From NCBI RefSeq assembly GCF_000003815.2, contig NC_049990.1:10377995-10441994 (forward strand): DNA of 64,000 nucleotides, given 5' to 3'. The notes below the pieces were generated by a model. That model was not told the origin of the DNA. It did no database searches and was given only the letters and a program-made list of their open reading frames with translations. Made by a program: the position numbers and the translations under genes. This stretch comes from Branchiostoma floridae. Lineage: Eukaryota > Chordata > Leptocardii > Amphioxiformes > Branchiostomatidae. Position 1 is the stretch's first letter. Every line of letters starts with the position of its first letter. Shown piece after piece: positions 12,801 to 23,300 of this stretch.

Positions 12801-14739
12801 TTCTGGAGACCGGAAAGCAGTGTTGCCGACCACACAGTCATACACTTCATGGACTTTGGCATCCAGGACTTCCTGAAGGGTGGGGACGGATTCTCCCCTC
12901 CCAAGGACGAAGCGGAGGAGCTGGTGTCCCCCCCAGAGCCCGGGGTGATCACCCTGAACGCGCCCCCACCCAGAAGGTGGTCTAGTGACGAGATGGAGGG
13001 AGTGATGGAGCAGTGTCCGGAGGACGATAGACCACCCTCCGGGGATCTGAGAAGGTCTCCCTCACCTCAGCCCTCCATGAGGAAACCCAACAGCAGCAGG
13101 GGAAACAAGGACGGCAAGAGGAGTCCCCGGACCACCCTCTCCCCGTCCAACCACGTAGACTTTGACGACGCTGACGACACAAACGAGATGAGTCTGTACC
13201 AGCGCGCCGTCAGGAGAAAGAGCTGCGACCTTGTGAAGGTGGATGAGAGCATTCCAGAGAGGCAGGAGTCGCATGACCAGGGGTATGAGAGGAACGTGGA
13301 GTCCAGGCTGGGGGACAACCTGGCCGACTTTGATCGCCTGAGTGATGACAACGGGCAGGAGGACAGGGAAACGTTAGACCAGCTGGAGTGGGAGCTGGCC
13401 TCGCAAACAGGACGCATCACAGGTATGGGCAATCTTATGAGTAACCTAGACAACCTTATAACTCTTATGGGCAAACAGGATGTATCACAGGAAAGGACAA
13501 AGTTTGATGAGTAATCTAGACAGCTTTATAAATCCTATGGGCAAACTCTATCCTACACAGACAATTAACAGGTCTATATATACAGCCATCTGTTAACGTT
13601 TGTAGTTTAAAAGCTACTTTGCTATTTTTGTTTTTCTATTCTAATACCCTGCAGTTCCAAAGACAGGCTGCTAGAAAGAGCAAACTTATTTCACTTCTTT
13701 CTGAGCACAAGAGCTATCTACTACTCAAGAAACATGACCATATAACATGTCCAGAACATGAGATCCAGATCAAATCTAGAGGTCCTGCTACAGGACCATG
13801 GAAAGCCGTGTGGGGGCCTGAATTTTTTTCATCAATTTGCCATCACCTACCAACATAAAACAAATATCTTTAAGATCCATCCACTACTTTTTGAATTATA
13901 CTGTGCACAGACAAACTGACACACACACACACACACAAAAACATAACCTTCTTGGAAATTTTATGAATTGATTCCTTGTCATTTTCCCTTGTTGATGTGC
14001 AGCTGATGGTCAGATCTCCAGAATGAGCATGGTAACCCCAGGAGGAGCTGAGCTGGACACAGACACAGAGCTGGGGATCCAGTATGACGACGGGCGCGGC
14101 ACGGGGCTCAGCTCATCTTACGATGATGTAGACCTCAGCCATCGCCTTAGTGAAGAAGACCTCATGGCAGACTTTGAAGAGGTTTGTTGCATGAATTTGA
14201 TTTTGGTTAACAAACTCTTAAAACACATTTTGATTTCTTGGTTGGTTCGCAGTATGCAAAACAGTGATGATGAACTGAATGATGAAGACAGAAAGATGGT
14301 CAGAGTTAGACTACTTAAGGTAGGCACAGTTTGAGGACAATAATAATGTCAGAGCTATCTTGTCCTCCTATTCTTGTGAGGCCTTAGAAACAGGTCAAAA
14401 TCTCCATATGATTGCTTGCTACAGTCATATACCCAGACGCATACATTCCAAACATGATTCTCTTGATTGACATATACATGTACATGTACAATATATTTTG
14501 CCAAGCTTTATTGCGGGAAAGGGTTCATGCAGTCTACCTGGTACTTACTAAACTGTTTAGCCTGCCTCCTCTGAACACCATGGTGGTTGAGACCAGTCTG
14601 TTAGTTTACGTTGGCTGAATTCATTGGATTATTTTATAGTACGACCATGGTTTTTAAGTTGTTTTTGTGTCCGTAGGTGGAACGACAACTACAGCGAGAA
14701 GAACACGAAGACCAGGAAGACGTGAAGGCCCTGCACTGA
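832..14739 (+). CDS. ZBBX: ZBBX orthologue (B-box zinc-finger protein), 5'-partial, 14 exons
   Basis: Exons: 832-927, 1507-1550, 2219-2270, 7090-7291, 8162-8282, 9532-9635, 9929-10047, 10418-10515, 11049-11454, 11766-11958, 12790-13422, 14003-14181, 14253-14319, 14677-14739. All have AG/GT borders and phases match throughout except between the last three exons. Exon 832-927 encodes part of a B-box zinc finger (CEDC, YCTACF, FH, GALRNH spacing). Exon 7090-7291 carries EAASAASFQQALSEWR and exon 8162-8282 carries VEIHFQQHSISYMDKLLLRKH; both resemble conserved segments of vertebrate ZBBX as I recall them. The long exons (11049, 12790) are polar, Ser/Pro/Arg-rich and probably disordered. The biochemical role of ZBBX is unknown; in vertebrates it is mainly reported from multiciliated cells. 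The amino-terminus, including the first zinc ligands, lies left of the window. Exon 14253-14319 has a one-base frame problem, reported as a finding. Orthology is confident, exact 3' structure less so. Confidence 0.88.
1234..1319. repeat. Perfect-stem inverted repeat (MITE-like hairpin)
   Basis: ATTTTGAAAATCTCCCAC and ACCATCCCCTGATTGGTT are followed, after a loop of about 6 bases, by their reverse complements with a 1-2 base irregularity. It lies in the ZBBX intron between 927 and 1507. No ORF. Confidence 0.85.
2472..3676. mobile_element. Foldback (long inverted-repeat) element with sub-terminal repeats
   Basis: The sequence from CACCCCGACCAATCGAATGG at 2472 to about 2757 is the reverse complement of about 3391-3676. 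The left arm runs into an N gap. Each arm contains five or six copies of a GGGGACG/TCCTCC motif spaced about 30 bases apart, as in transposons with sub-terminal transposase-binding repeats. Inner inverted pairs (TCTAACACGATGTCAG at 2966 with its complement near 3167-3182; 3029-3080 with 3190-3241) suggest a nested second palindrome. No transposase is visible, so it is non-autonomous. It lies in ZBBX intron 2270-7090 and looks inserted into another interspersed repeat whose remainder starts near 3671. Confidence 0.85.
2759..2965. other. Assembly gap (207 N)
   Basis: A run of N inside the foldback element, where a palindrome is hard to assemble. It is expected to hold the partner of roughly 3240-3390. 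Confidence 0.99.
3671..3890 (+). repeat. Interspersed repeat family A, copy 1
   Basis: Starts with a TGTGTGTCTG-rich stretch and continues with GGATTGTGATGATATTTGG, GGTCAAGTTTG and a CTCCTGG...TACTGCA block. The same order is found at 5060, 7945 and 31050. Family not identified. Confidence 0.7.
5060..5205 (+). repeat. Interspersed repeat family A, copy 2
   Basis: TGTGTGTGTGTTTTTGGACAG, then AATGATATTTGGAATGTG, GAAGGTCAAGTTCG and GAACTGCAG, in the same order as the copies at 3671, 7945 and 31050. The SINE at 5212 follows directly. Confidence 0.65.
5335..6896. mobile_element. TTAA-flanked foldback element, ~0.66-kb arms
   Basis: Left end TTAAAGGACAGCATCAGAAA, right end its exact reverse complement. 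The arms (about 5335-6000 and 6230-6896) match almost throughout, with small indels. TTAA on both sides is the target-site signature of piggyBac-type transposases; that class assignment is an inference. The centre contains a 100-N gap. Short ORFs in the arms (for example from 6188, starting MPACVVCKNN) are mirror-image products and not recognised proteins. Confidence 0.85.
6270..6369. other. Assembly gap (100 N)
   Basis: A run of exactly 100 N near the centre of the TTAA foldback element; its true length is probably unknown. Confidence 0.99.
7945..8130 (+). repeat. Interspersed repeat family A, copy 3
   Basis: GGGTGCGTATGTCTGTCTGTG, then ACAATGATATTTGTTATGTG, GGTGTTGGGAAGATGAAGG and GGGCCTCCTGGT. 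Nearly the same blocks occur at 31050-31330. Confidence 0.7.
8340..8539. mobile_element. MITE-like inverted repeat element
   Basis: CCAAAAAACAGTTGCTCAAA, a TATGATTTTGGAAA block and GATAGCATCCACTAT are mirrored on the right, ending GCTTTTTGG at 8539. The centre has a third AGATAGTGGATGCTA copy. The right end and following bases (to about 8570) are also found as a fragment at 56575-56650. It lies in the ZBBX intron after exon 8162-8282. Confidence 0.8.
8845..9030. repeat. Minisatellite, same unit as 61-415
   Basis: Three to four copies of the GTTCAGCACCAAGGACAG ... ATGTGTGGAT unit in another ZBBX intron. Related to the array at the left edge of the window. Confidence 0.8.
9235..9565 (+). repeat. 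Tandem duplication spanning a ZBBX exon start
   Basis: About 9235-9390 and 9405-9565 are diverged copies sharing CCCTCTTACT, AGAAGTATGGAGCAGAAAC, TATGCCATT and the first bases of exon 9532. The upstream copy has AAGAGGATGTCCCTGCCCTC, but its would-be acceptor reads ATAAAG instead of ATAGAG, so it is probably not spliced. Confidence 0.8.
11515..11735. repeat. Degenerate GAGT/GTGG simple repeat
   Basis: Low-complexity GTGAGTGGGTGAGTGAG-type sequence in the intron after exon 11049-11454. Confidence 0.75.
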
Positions 14740-15989
14740 CCCACAATCCACAGCTGACACTAGACAACATTGTGACATACCAAATTCTCATACTGTATAT
14801 TTTCTAGGCATTTTATGACATTGGTGCCTAAACGTATTAGTGTTTTTCTTTCCCAGTCTTTTCTTCTAACCCCATAATGTAGTGTTAGCAATGATTTACA
14901 GGTTGGAGAGTTGTTAACTCCAAGTCAAAGTCAATAGAGGAATTGTTACTGCTTGGATTTTTTTAGCAACCACTTTCCTATTGATTAAATATATACATGT
15001 AAGACAAAACTACATTATTTTGTTAGTTGGAAATACTGAAGATGGATATCGAGTTTAATTTACACAGAAACACAAACTGAAACAGTTTTAGGGTTGCACC
15101 CTAAAATTCTTCTAAAAGAACATCCCAGCAATATTTGTTATCACACATTCCGCTTAAACGCAATACAGGCCTTGTACCCTTGAAACATTCCTGTAAATAG
15201 CTTTTTGATGCTGTGTTATGAAGTTTAAGATATGAATTCTTTTTGCAGATGTTTATTGTTGTGAGATACAGTTAAAAAGGGGAGACATGTCCATGGTGGA
15301 CATCTTCACTATTGTTGTCACTCGAAAAGCACCAGGTTTTGAGGTGGTCACTTTCGTATTCGTACCTTGTTTTGAGTAAGTTGATTGTAAGATGTTATAT
15401 TGCTGCTGTTGTTGATTATTTTCAAGTATATCAAATTTTTAAATGCTGTTGTGAATTCTTAGTATGAATATATATTGTGATTGAAACTGCCTCCTATTTC
15501 TTTCTTACCTCCACTTCCTTTTTCAGCATCACATTACACATACAAGTATTGCTATTGATTCAAGCAAGTAGCTTGGTATGACTAAATGTTTTGGAATCCA
15601 TGAATGAATGGTGAATGTTTTATCATACCTTATATCAGAGCAAGGGGATAAATTTTACCTTGTTCGCAGATCATAGTTGAATTTTTCAAAATCCATATTC
15701 ACCGCTATATCTATCAAACACCCACCACTTATATACACAATATACCATTAGCATTAGGCACACACTTTACATAAAGCATCATCATGAATATGGAACAATA
15801 GAATCAGTATGATATGTGAGATATTGTGTTTCCCATGTTGATGAAAAAACAACACAGAATTGCTTAACATGGTAAACTGCCACATAGGATGATACACCAA
15901 ATCTACAAAGGAATATTCTTTACTACTCCATGCCTTGTTACACTCAGAATCTACTGTAAGAGTCATTTTGGAGTTCCAAGTCTTGGCCT
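14740..15989 (+). other. ZBBX 3' flank and intergenic sequence
   Basis: AT-rich sequence after the ZBBX stop at 14737-14739. It probably includes the 3' UTR. I see no gene and no cleanly placed polyadenylation signal. Confidence 0.5.
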
Positions 15990-16810
15990 CTCTTAAGCTT
16001 GGTACGCTGATTCTAACCGCTGGTGCCAGAACAGTCTATCTTTGTTGTATTGCTTACAAAACGATTCACTGAAAGAAAAAGCATCATGCCATCTCATTTT
16101 CTGAACAGTCAGTCTTTTTTTTTGTCTAATGCTTTCCTCAGATACCCTGCTTTTCATAGATCTGCAGAAGGCTGAGACGTCATTGTTGATTTGCTTGAAA
16201 TGTTTGACCTCTCCTAGAAAGTCATCGTCCTCTTGACTGATCTGTTTATAGAGTGAGTCATTGAAACGAGTGTACAACACGACATCAGCCATGTTGTGCT
16301 TGAAAAAACGTCTTTCATGAAGTCCGATAAGTTCCTTTTTTCTGTATTCCTTCTTGAATGAACTCCATACACATAAATGATGTTGTATTAGGTCCAACAC
16401 ATGCGCCGTGTGAGCAGCACTAAAGAGTCTGAGAAATATTCACAGCACAGTAGTGAAGTTGTTTTCTATTCCTTGTATAAACTCCTCAACGCCAGTGTAG
16501 TCCCAAGTCGCGACTGCAAGTCCCAAGTCACGACCTAAACTAACACAACAATGTTCTGTCCCATCTGGAGAATGGGGCTGCTGGTATTGTGTATCCCAAA
16601 AGGCAGGTCTCTTATGGTGCGTGGTGACGTAAGCGACTCCCGGGGGAGCGTGGTCTTCAAGTCCAGGAAATCTGTTTTCAAGATGAAAGTACTGAAAAGC
16701 AGACTTAAGTCGTTGTACATAGTGGTTCTCATAGAATGGTAACATTCCTTGAAAACAAGGCTCAGGAAAACCACATGACGTGGTAAAATGTACATAATAC
16801 TAAAAGTGTA
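15990..16810 (-). pseudogene. Galactose-3-O-sulfotransferase (GAL3ST)-like pseudogene
   Basis: Read on the minus strand, pieces of the GAL3ST family appear in order but in different frames: CGFPEPCF (near 16765), RLKSAFQYFHLENRFPGLE (16630-16710), a segment ending GVEEFIQGIENNFTTVL (to 16443), EYFSDSLVLLTRRMCW (16386-16438), then ELIGLHERRFFKHNMADVVL and YTRFNDSLY (16220-16340). Live enzymes are Golgi type II proteins that transfer sulfate from PAPS to galactose 3-OH. Here at least two frameshifts and an in-frame TAA after MCWT break the chain. About 50 residues that normally separate the GFPEPF and SAFxYF motifs are missing, and I could not find the amino-terminal PAPS-binding motif. No introns are visible, so it may be a decayed retrocopy or an old single-exon gene. 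Family assignment is fairly secure from the motif order; the boundaries are approximate. Confidence 0.75.
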
Positions 16811-17039
16811 TATGTTCATGACCTTTTCAAGACAATGGTAAACAAACATCTTTCTTCAGAATCCAGTACTGTAACCCAAAACGTTCCATGAGCCTTATTT
16901 TGAGGTGAACTCCAAGTAAATAAAAAGTCATCGCACTAGGATTCCATTGCTCTGTTATTGGCGTCTGTATATCTCTGAAGTGACAAATATCATTATACAC
17001 TACGGCCGCGGGATATATTTGGTCTAAATCCAATATTTC

Positions 17040-18351
17040 TTAGTTCTATCAGACTACAACAGAGACGGGGCTGATACCGATTTGCTGGTACCTTTTACCC
17101 GTTGCTGAAGTCGCACTTTCGTTCGGGTCACGTGACAGAGACTTCGGGTCATTTCATGATCAAGTTGAAACGGATCAAAGGATGGATCGAAAGCTTGTTG
17201 GTAAGCGCTTAACTTTGTTTACGGTGATGACATTTTATACACAACCAAGTCGGGGATTCACTTTCTTCCCATGGAACGGACTCGTAACAGAATATATAAT
17301 AAAACATCATAGTTTGCGGACACCATTGCCATCAAATCTGTTGGGACCGTTTACCTTGTATCGGGAGCCTGTGTGGCAGGGCAACAATCTATTTATCCTC
17401 CAAAGCGCACCGAAACATGATGTCGTTGGCAACTGTCCTAGAGCCGCATTTGTGAATTCCTTCACGAAGGCAACGTTAAGATGAGATTTACAGGTGCCGA
17501 TGTTTCAGCCTCGATGTTTTCACTGTATGACAAAAATAAAGCATTGATTGCAAGGTGACGGTAACTTACGCACACGCACGCGTTAAACAAATTGAAATGT
17601 TGCTTTATGTATGTTTTGCCGCTTGTCACCCCCACCCCCACGCATGTTTATTCGCTCGAATGTGGCATTGGCCAGTGAGTGATATAGCATCGACATTTAT
17701 AAATCGGAACGACCGTGTGAGCGACAGATACGCACATGGTTCTTGCATTCTAGGTTGATTTATGGTAAAAATATGAAAATTGATAACCACAATTTTTTTT
17801 TCAGAAAAAGAAGTTCTCGAAAGTGTCGTCGGATAAAGTTGTGTGTTCTGCTAGGTAAGGTAGGTCACGGCGTCTATTTGTTACCTGGTCCCGGGCCGAT
17901 TTTGACTCCGCGACTTTGTATGAAACTGGTGCCCGCTCCGGGTCGTGCTCATATTTATCCCGGGAGCCGTAGGATATCCCACGTGGCCACGTAGGGGCCA
18001 CGCCCGAATGTGCCAAAGTGACAACCCGTGAACTGCCCGGTAGGACCCCCTTTTCACATTGGGATCAAGGATAAATCCTCCTTTTTGGGACCTAAGCCTA
18101 GACTATTTTCCAGTGGCCTGTGGAGTCTGACAGAGGCTTCATTAAAAGCTCTGTGGTCCGCTGTAAGTGACTGGGACCCGGCTGGGCAGTTTTTGGGAAC
18201 GAAATGTATGATATAAAAGACACAAAAATAAGACATAAAGAGAATAGTCGTCGGCATTATTTGTCCATATTTTTAGGTATACATTTCTATTTTTGGTTTC
18301 CACAAACAGCCCGGCCGGGCCCCGCGGTCTGGAAATGTGACTTTAGCCTTA
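17040..18351. other. No supported gene; two exon-like fragments
   Basis: Mostly unique-looking sequence. An ATG at 17182 is followed after six codons by a good donor (GTTG then GTAAGC). At 17815-17869 a T-rich acceptor and a GTAAGG donor flank a short open stretch beginning KKKFSKVSSDK in one frame. Neither can be tied to a protein family. An E-box CACGTG-like site precedes the ATG. Nothing else seen. Confidence 0.35.
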
Positions 18352-18740
18352 GGCCATGTTGATTTCATTATATGGATGACATCCGCGCATCAATTTTCGG
18401 CCGTTTTCAGAAATAAAAAAAAGTTTTCCACCATGGCATGCTAAATTGCTATGAATTGTACAAAGCAGCTGTAGAATGAGCAAATACATGCGGCAGATTA
18501 AAAGAAAAATATATCGGAAAACATACACTTATGTCAAGGTCAATTTCAATGTCAAAGAAAAAGACTGCTAAAACAAAAATGAAGAATCTATTGTTCGGTA
18601 TTCAATACTCTGTCATTTGTTCAGCCTTCACTTAGATTTTCATAATGAACTTTTTTTGGCCAACCTTTTTTTATTCGCACGCTCGCATCATCTTTGGGCT
18701 TCCCAGGAGATGTCATCCATATAATCCAATCAACATGGCC
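18352..18740. mobile_element. MITE with ~33-bp terminal inverted repeats
   Basis: GGCCATGTTGATT, two variable bases, then ATTATATGGATGACATC at 18352 is matched by its reverse complement ending at 18740. The 390-bp interior is AT-rich without an ORF. Confidence 0.82.
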
Positions 18741-19324
18741 GTACGGAGAGCTGATGTCATCCAGGTATGTGACCGTAGCCGCCCTTAAAATGTGAGGCCA
18801 CTGCTTTCAACCAACAACGGCCATGCCAATTCCAGATAGCGTTCGTTGAGCCCAGTGGCAGTGGCGGCAAAGGCAGTGCCTAGGGAGTCAAGGGAGTGAC
18901 TGGAGTCTGGAAGGGCCCTGGGTGGGCGTGGTGCTATGCTGTCTCTTGCTGTACTTGTGTACGTACATACACACAATGTACTTGGCAGGAAACTTTTTTG
19001 AATTAATAATACAAACGTAGATCAAAGTTATAAAACTTGTGTAATTAACGTGTTATGACGTTCTATCTATAATTTTCATACTCAAAATCATACGTTAATT
19101 TGTTCCATTAATCGAAGACGACGTCATTGTAAACGAAAATCGTGCAAACTTCACATTTCACCAATGATTTTGTGAACGTGCAGACTTTGTGGGATTGCCA
19201 TCGACGCCCGATGATCAGCGAGCCGGGCAAAACCCCAATGCGGTCCCTTCGAGTCCAGTGGCCCGGTAAACCCCTGGAGATCCGATGTTGGAGCTCGCTG
19301 ACTCGGAACTTGAGATAGAGAACC
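18741..19324. other. Upstream region of the NXF-like gene
   Basis: No gene seen. The last ~150 bases before the ATG at 19325 are repeated in diverged form at about 19855-19986, so they belong to the duplicated block. No clear TATA box. Confidence 0.4.
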
Positions 19325-20385
19325 ATGGCGCTAACATTTGGTCTTTTTGGTCAGCAATTAGGATATGTATTTAAGCCACCAACTAGGAGAGAAGCCCCCC
19401 GGAGCAGTCAGAGCCCTTTCCAGAAGATCACGTCGTGTTAGTATTTGTTTTTGTTCAAGTTTCAACTTGTTCGTTGTTGTTGTTGACACTCGGCGTGGTG
19501 TCTTGGTATATCACATGGGTCAGCTTCCAGTCTTTCTAGGTGACTTTGATAGCTCTTGGTAAATAACGTTATATTCATTCAGCGTCGTCAATATCTATAA
19601 CTTAATAATTTGTATAGACAATTGATATATTCCTGTGGGAGGGGCGCTCTTGTAGACACGAAGACCCACAACTAAACTATGATTCAAAGGCGGTTTTGAC
19701 ACATAGTTTAACCTGATGATTGCATCACAGTTTCAGGTGGTGGAGAGGGACAAGCAGTGAAAGCAGAGAAGTCAGCCGAGCAGACAGAAGATAAGGAAGT
19801 TAAAAATGTTGTTGAGGATTGCCATATGTAACATCATGGTGACCAAGTCACGGAAATTCTAAGAGAGTCATGGTCGGGACAAACCGCCATGCGGGCCCTT
19901 TGGGTTCATTTCATGGTCCTGGTAAACCCCTGGAGATGCACACAGATTGTTAGAGCTGACAGAATTGCAGAACAGAGACGGAGACCATGGCGCTCACATT
20001 TAGTCTTTTTGGCCAGGAATTAGGAGACGTATTCCCACACTTGTGGAAATGTGAGATAGACGGGAGCAGTCAGAACCCTTTCCCATGTTTCCAGAAGATC
20101 GTGTCGCTTTAGTATTCAGCAAGGAGCTAACGTTATCCCTGCTACTAATTAGTGTCGTCAACTATTAACATGATAAACTGCATAAGGAACGTATAAAGTC
20201 CTGTATGTAGGGATCCCTACATACACCGGAGGGGCACCCCCATTTTGTGGAAACTTGCAAGAGAGACAGTTTTGTCACATTTGTTTGTGCATTTTTACAT
20301 TTTCAGGTGGAGGAGTGGAGGAAGGAGAGAAAGCCAAGAAGCCAGCTGAGCAGACAGGAAAGAATGAAGGTGGGAATGATGTAAT
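19170..20385 (+). repeat. Tandem duplication of NXF-like exons 1 and 2
   Basis: About 19170-19810 and 19850-20385 are diverged copies. Each contains an ATGGCGCT(A/C)ACATTT start, the blocks GGAGCAGTCAGA and CCAGAAGATC, and a second exon preceded by TTTCAGGTGG and encoding a GG-E-A-K-AEQT-type peptide. Copy 1 keeps the exon-1 donor (T|GTTAGT at 19436/19437), copy 2 has CTTTAGT there. Copy 2 keeps the exon-2 donor (GAAG|GTGGGA), copy 1 has GAAGTTAAAA. Confidence 0.8.
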
Positions 20386-23300
20386 TACAGATAGTTATCA
20401 TTTTTTAGGCGAAAGATGTGATGTATAATTTCATAAGCTTTTAACGTTAACCATAAAAAAACTTGTGTCTCCTTTCTTCTGTTTCCTCTTAACAGGGGGG
20501 GGGGGGGTAATGGCTGGATGTTAGGAGGGCAGCATAAATTTTCTTGCAAAGGTAGTCAAGGTCCACAAAGTTGATTAACCTCATCAGTATCATTCAATGT
20601 TTGAATATAAGAAGGACTTGATATTGATACTAGAAAGGCCGACATTTGCTAAGAGCAAATACAGCATATTTCAGCCATACCCCTTCCCACGCAACATTGG
20701 ACTGTTCCAAATCACCCCTGCGCAAAAATGGAACATCCTCTTAACAGTACATTATCCCCCAAAGTGGACTGGTATTGTGAATTGATTCCAGGTAAAAACA
20801 GAGCTTGCTTCTATTTTTCAGAAAATGACAATAATCACACCTTCCATTCAGAAAATTTTCATCATGACTGAAAATTGTTGAATGACTTCATGTAATGTCA
20901 TTAACAATTTTCAGTACGATAACTAGGTGTAAGTTTAAAAAAGTATAAGCTCCTTGTGATACCTTGTGATACTTGTGGGTACATTTATTATTGCAGTGAA
21001 CTTTTTTTATTCAAGTAGGGCATACGATTTAATAATTATCAAGCAGGTGCAGGTACTGTAGGAGCGTTTGTTTTCTTCAAGCTGTAAAACTGTTAAACTG
21101 TTTTACTTTGTATGCAATCAGCCATCGAGCCTATTCTTAATTAAGTTTAACAACTTTCTGCCAGACCCGGAAGATACGATTGAACCTTGTTCGAGGATTT
21201 ATTTTCGTCTGTCTGGTCAGTCTGTTCATACCCTGGCGCTGAGAGTGTTTTATTGGGCTGAAACTCTGGCAGTTTAAAGTTACTTACAATTTAAATGTTC
21301 AAAGTTTATGTCAAACAACAACAGCACTAGGAAATGTGGCCACTATAGACAGGTGGTCACTATAGAGAAAATGCTGATCTATTGACTAGGAGCCATACGT
21401 TACACATGATTTCAGTACACTGATCATTGATCATATAAACATTGCACAGGTAAGCCAATTGTTTAGATGTACAATTAAGTTCAAATAATTCTGAAGAGAA
21501 ATATTGATGAGAAAATAATCATTCTCGCCACTGTCTAACTTATAATTACGTATCAAAACTAAACGCAGATTTTCTAACTAACGCACCTTTCGCCGACTTC
21601 ATCAAAGGACCGCCGGCTATCAATCAAACACGGCTGTTGATTAGACTTAGAGTTTCAAACAGTCATGTGCTGTGTGCCAGTTGACAGCGAACTTCATGCT
21701 ACGTGATGTTTTACATTGCTTGGACCTTCTTTCCTACAGCGGTGCTTCTACAAAATATGTAAACTGTAACACTGAGTCCCACATGTTTTATAGAATAGAA
21801 TTTGACGCAGAACAGCGTTTTTTGCTGGGTATTTTTCTTGAAACATGTCCGTGGGAATATCAGCGAGGCGGCGACGTAGGGATATCAGACCGTCAACAAA
21901 AGTCGCACGGCGGCTAACGGCGCAGCGAAGATACTAGCGCTATAGATAAGCGCTTCAACTAAGGATGGCAACCCGTACAATATTTTTGTATACTGTTGAG
22001 CTAAGTAAAGTTTGTTGTTTATGAGGTTTTAGTTGTCTTTGAAGCTTTGACCCGAAATATTTTAAAGTCAAACTGCTGAAGAGAAGTAAGTGACTGCTAC
22101 GATTATCGTAGATATGGCCCTAAAAAACTTATAAAAGAAGCCTTCTCAATAGTCTAAAATGCAAGAGCTTCCGGGGGGGCTTCGCCCATATTCAATTATG
22201 AATATTAATTAGCCTTCGCTTTCCTCTTCACTGATTGGCTGAACCATTAATTGAATTAAGTCTTCCTGCCGGCTAGACGCAGGTGTAGATGTCGGCTCTG
22301 TGGGGTGAACGTCCGAAAGGTCATGGCATGGAGAACGAAAGAAAACCAATTTCCCCTAAAAAAAGTGCTGTAATTAAGCCTTTTACAGTACTTTATGCCA
22401 AACATTTTACTTGGATCATTTTACCAACTATCTTATGCCTATCTATACCAAATGTTACTCATACCAGGGTACAGGGGTGCAAAATATACCGTTATAAGAC
22501 CGTCAACAACAGTCGCACGGAGCTAACAGCGCAGCGAAAATACCATCGCTAGCGTTTCAACTTCGGATAACAAGTTATAAGTACTGTTGAACTCAGTAAC
22601 GTTAAAGTTTGTTTTTAGTTGCCTTTGACGGTTTGACCTGAAATAGTGTTACGCTAAACTCCTGAAGAGAAGTTAAGTGACTGCTGCGATTATCATAGAT
22701 ATGCCCCTAAGAACTGATACAATATAAAGCCTTCTGAATAGTCTAAAATGCGAGAGCCTTAGGCGGGCTTCGCTCCCCCTGGCGGGAACACTGCTATATA
22801 TACGGGATCATGAGGCCCCGCTTATGAATATTAATTAGCCTTTGGCCTCCTCTTCGCTGATTGGCTAGGTCTTTGATTCAATTAACTCTCCGGCTGACGC
22901 GCACAGGTGTGGCTCTGTGCGGGGTCACGGAAGGTCACGTCAGGAGGCCAAAAGAAAACAAATTTCCCCTCAGAAAAGTGCCAAAATTAATCATTTTAAA
23001 GTTGTTTATGTCAAAAATTTTACTTGAATCTTGTTACCAAGTATCTAATGCCTATCTATACCAAATTTCAGGTCATTTAATTGTAATACCAGGGTACAGG
23101 AGCCAAAAGTGTCCTTTTTTGGTCAAAAATTGGCCAAAAATCGCAAAAATAAGCATTTTGTTGCACTGTTCACCAAAAGTGTTATTGAATTTATATGAAG
23201 GGATTATCAAGGCACATCTGTGTCAAATTTCAGCTCATTCGGTTGCAATACCAAGGTACAGGAGCCAAAAGTGTCCTTTTTTGGTAAAAAATTGGTCAAA

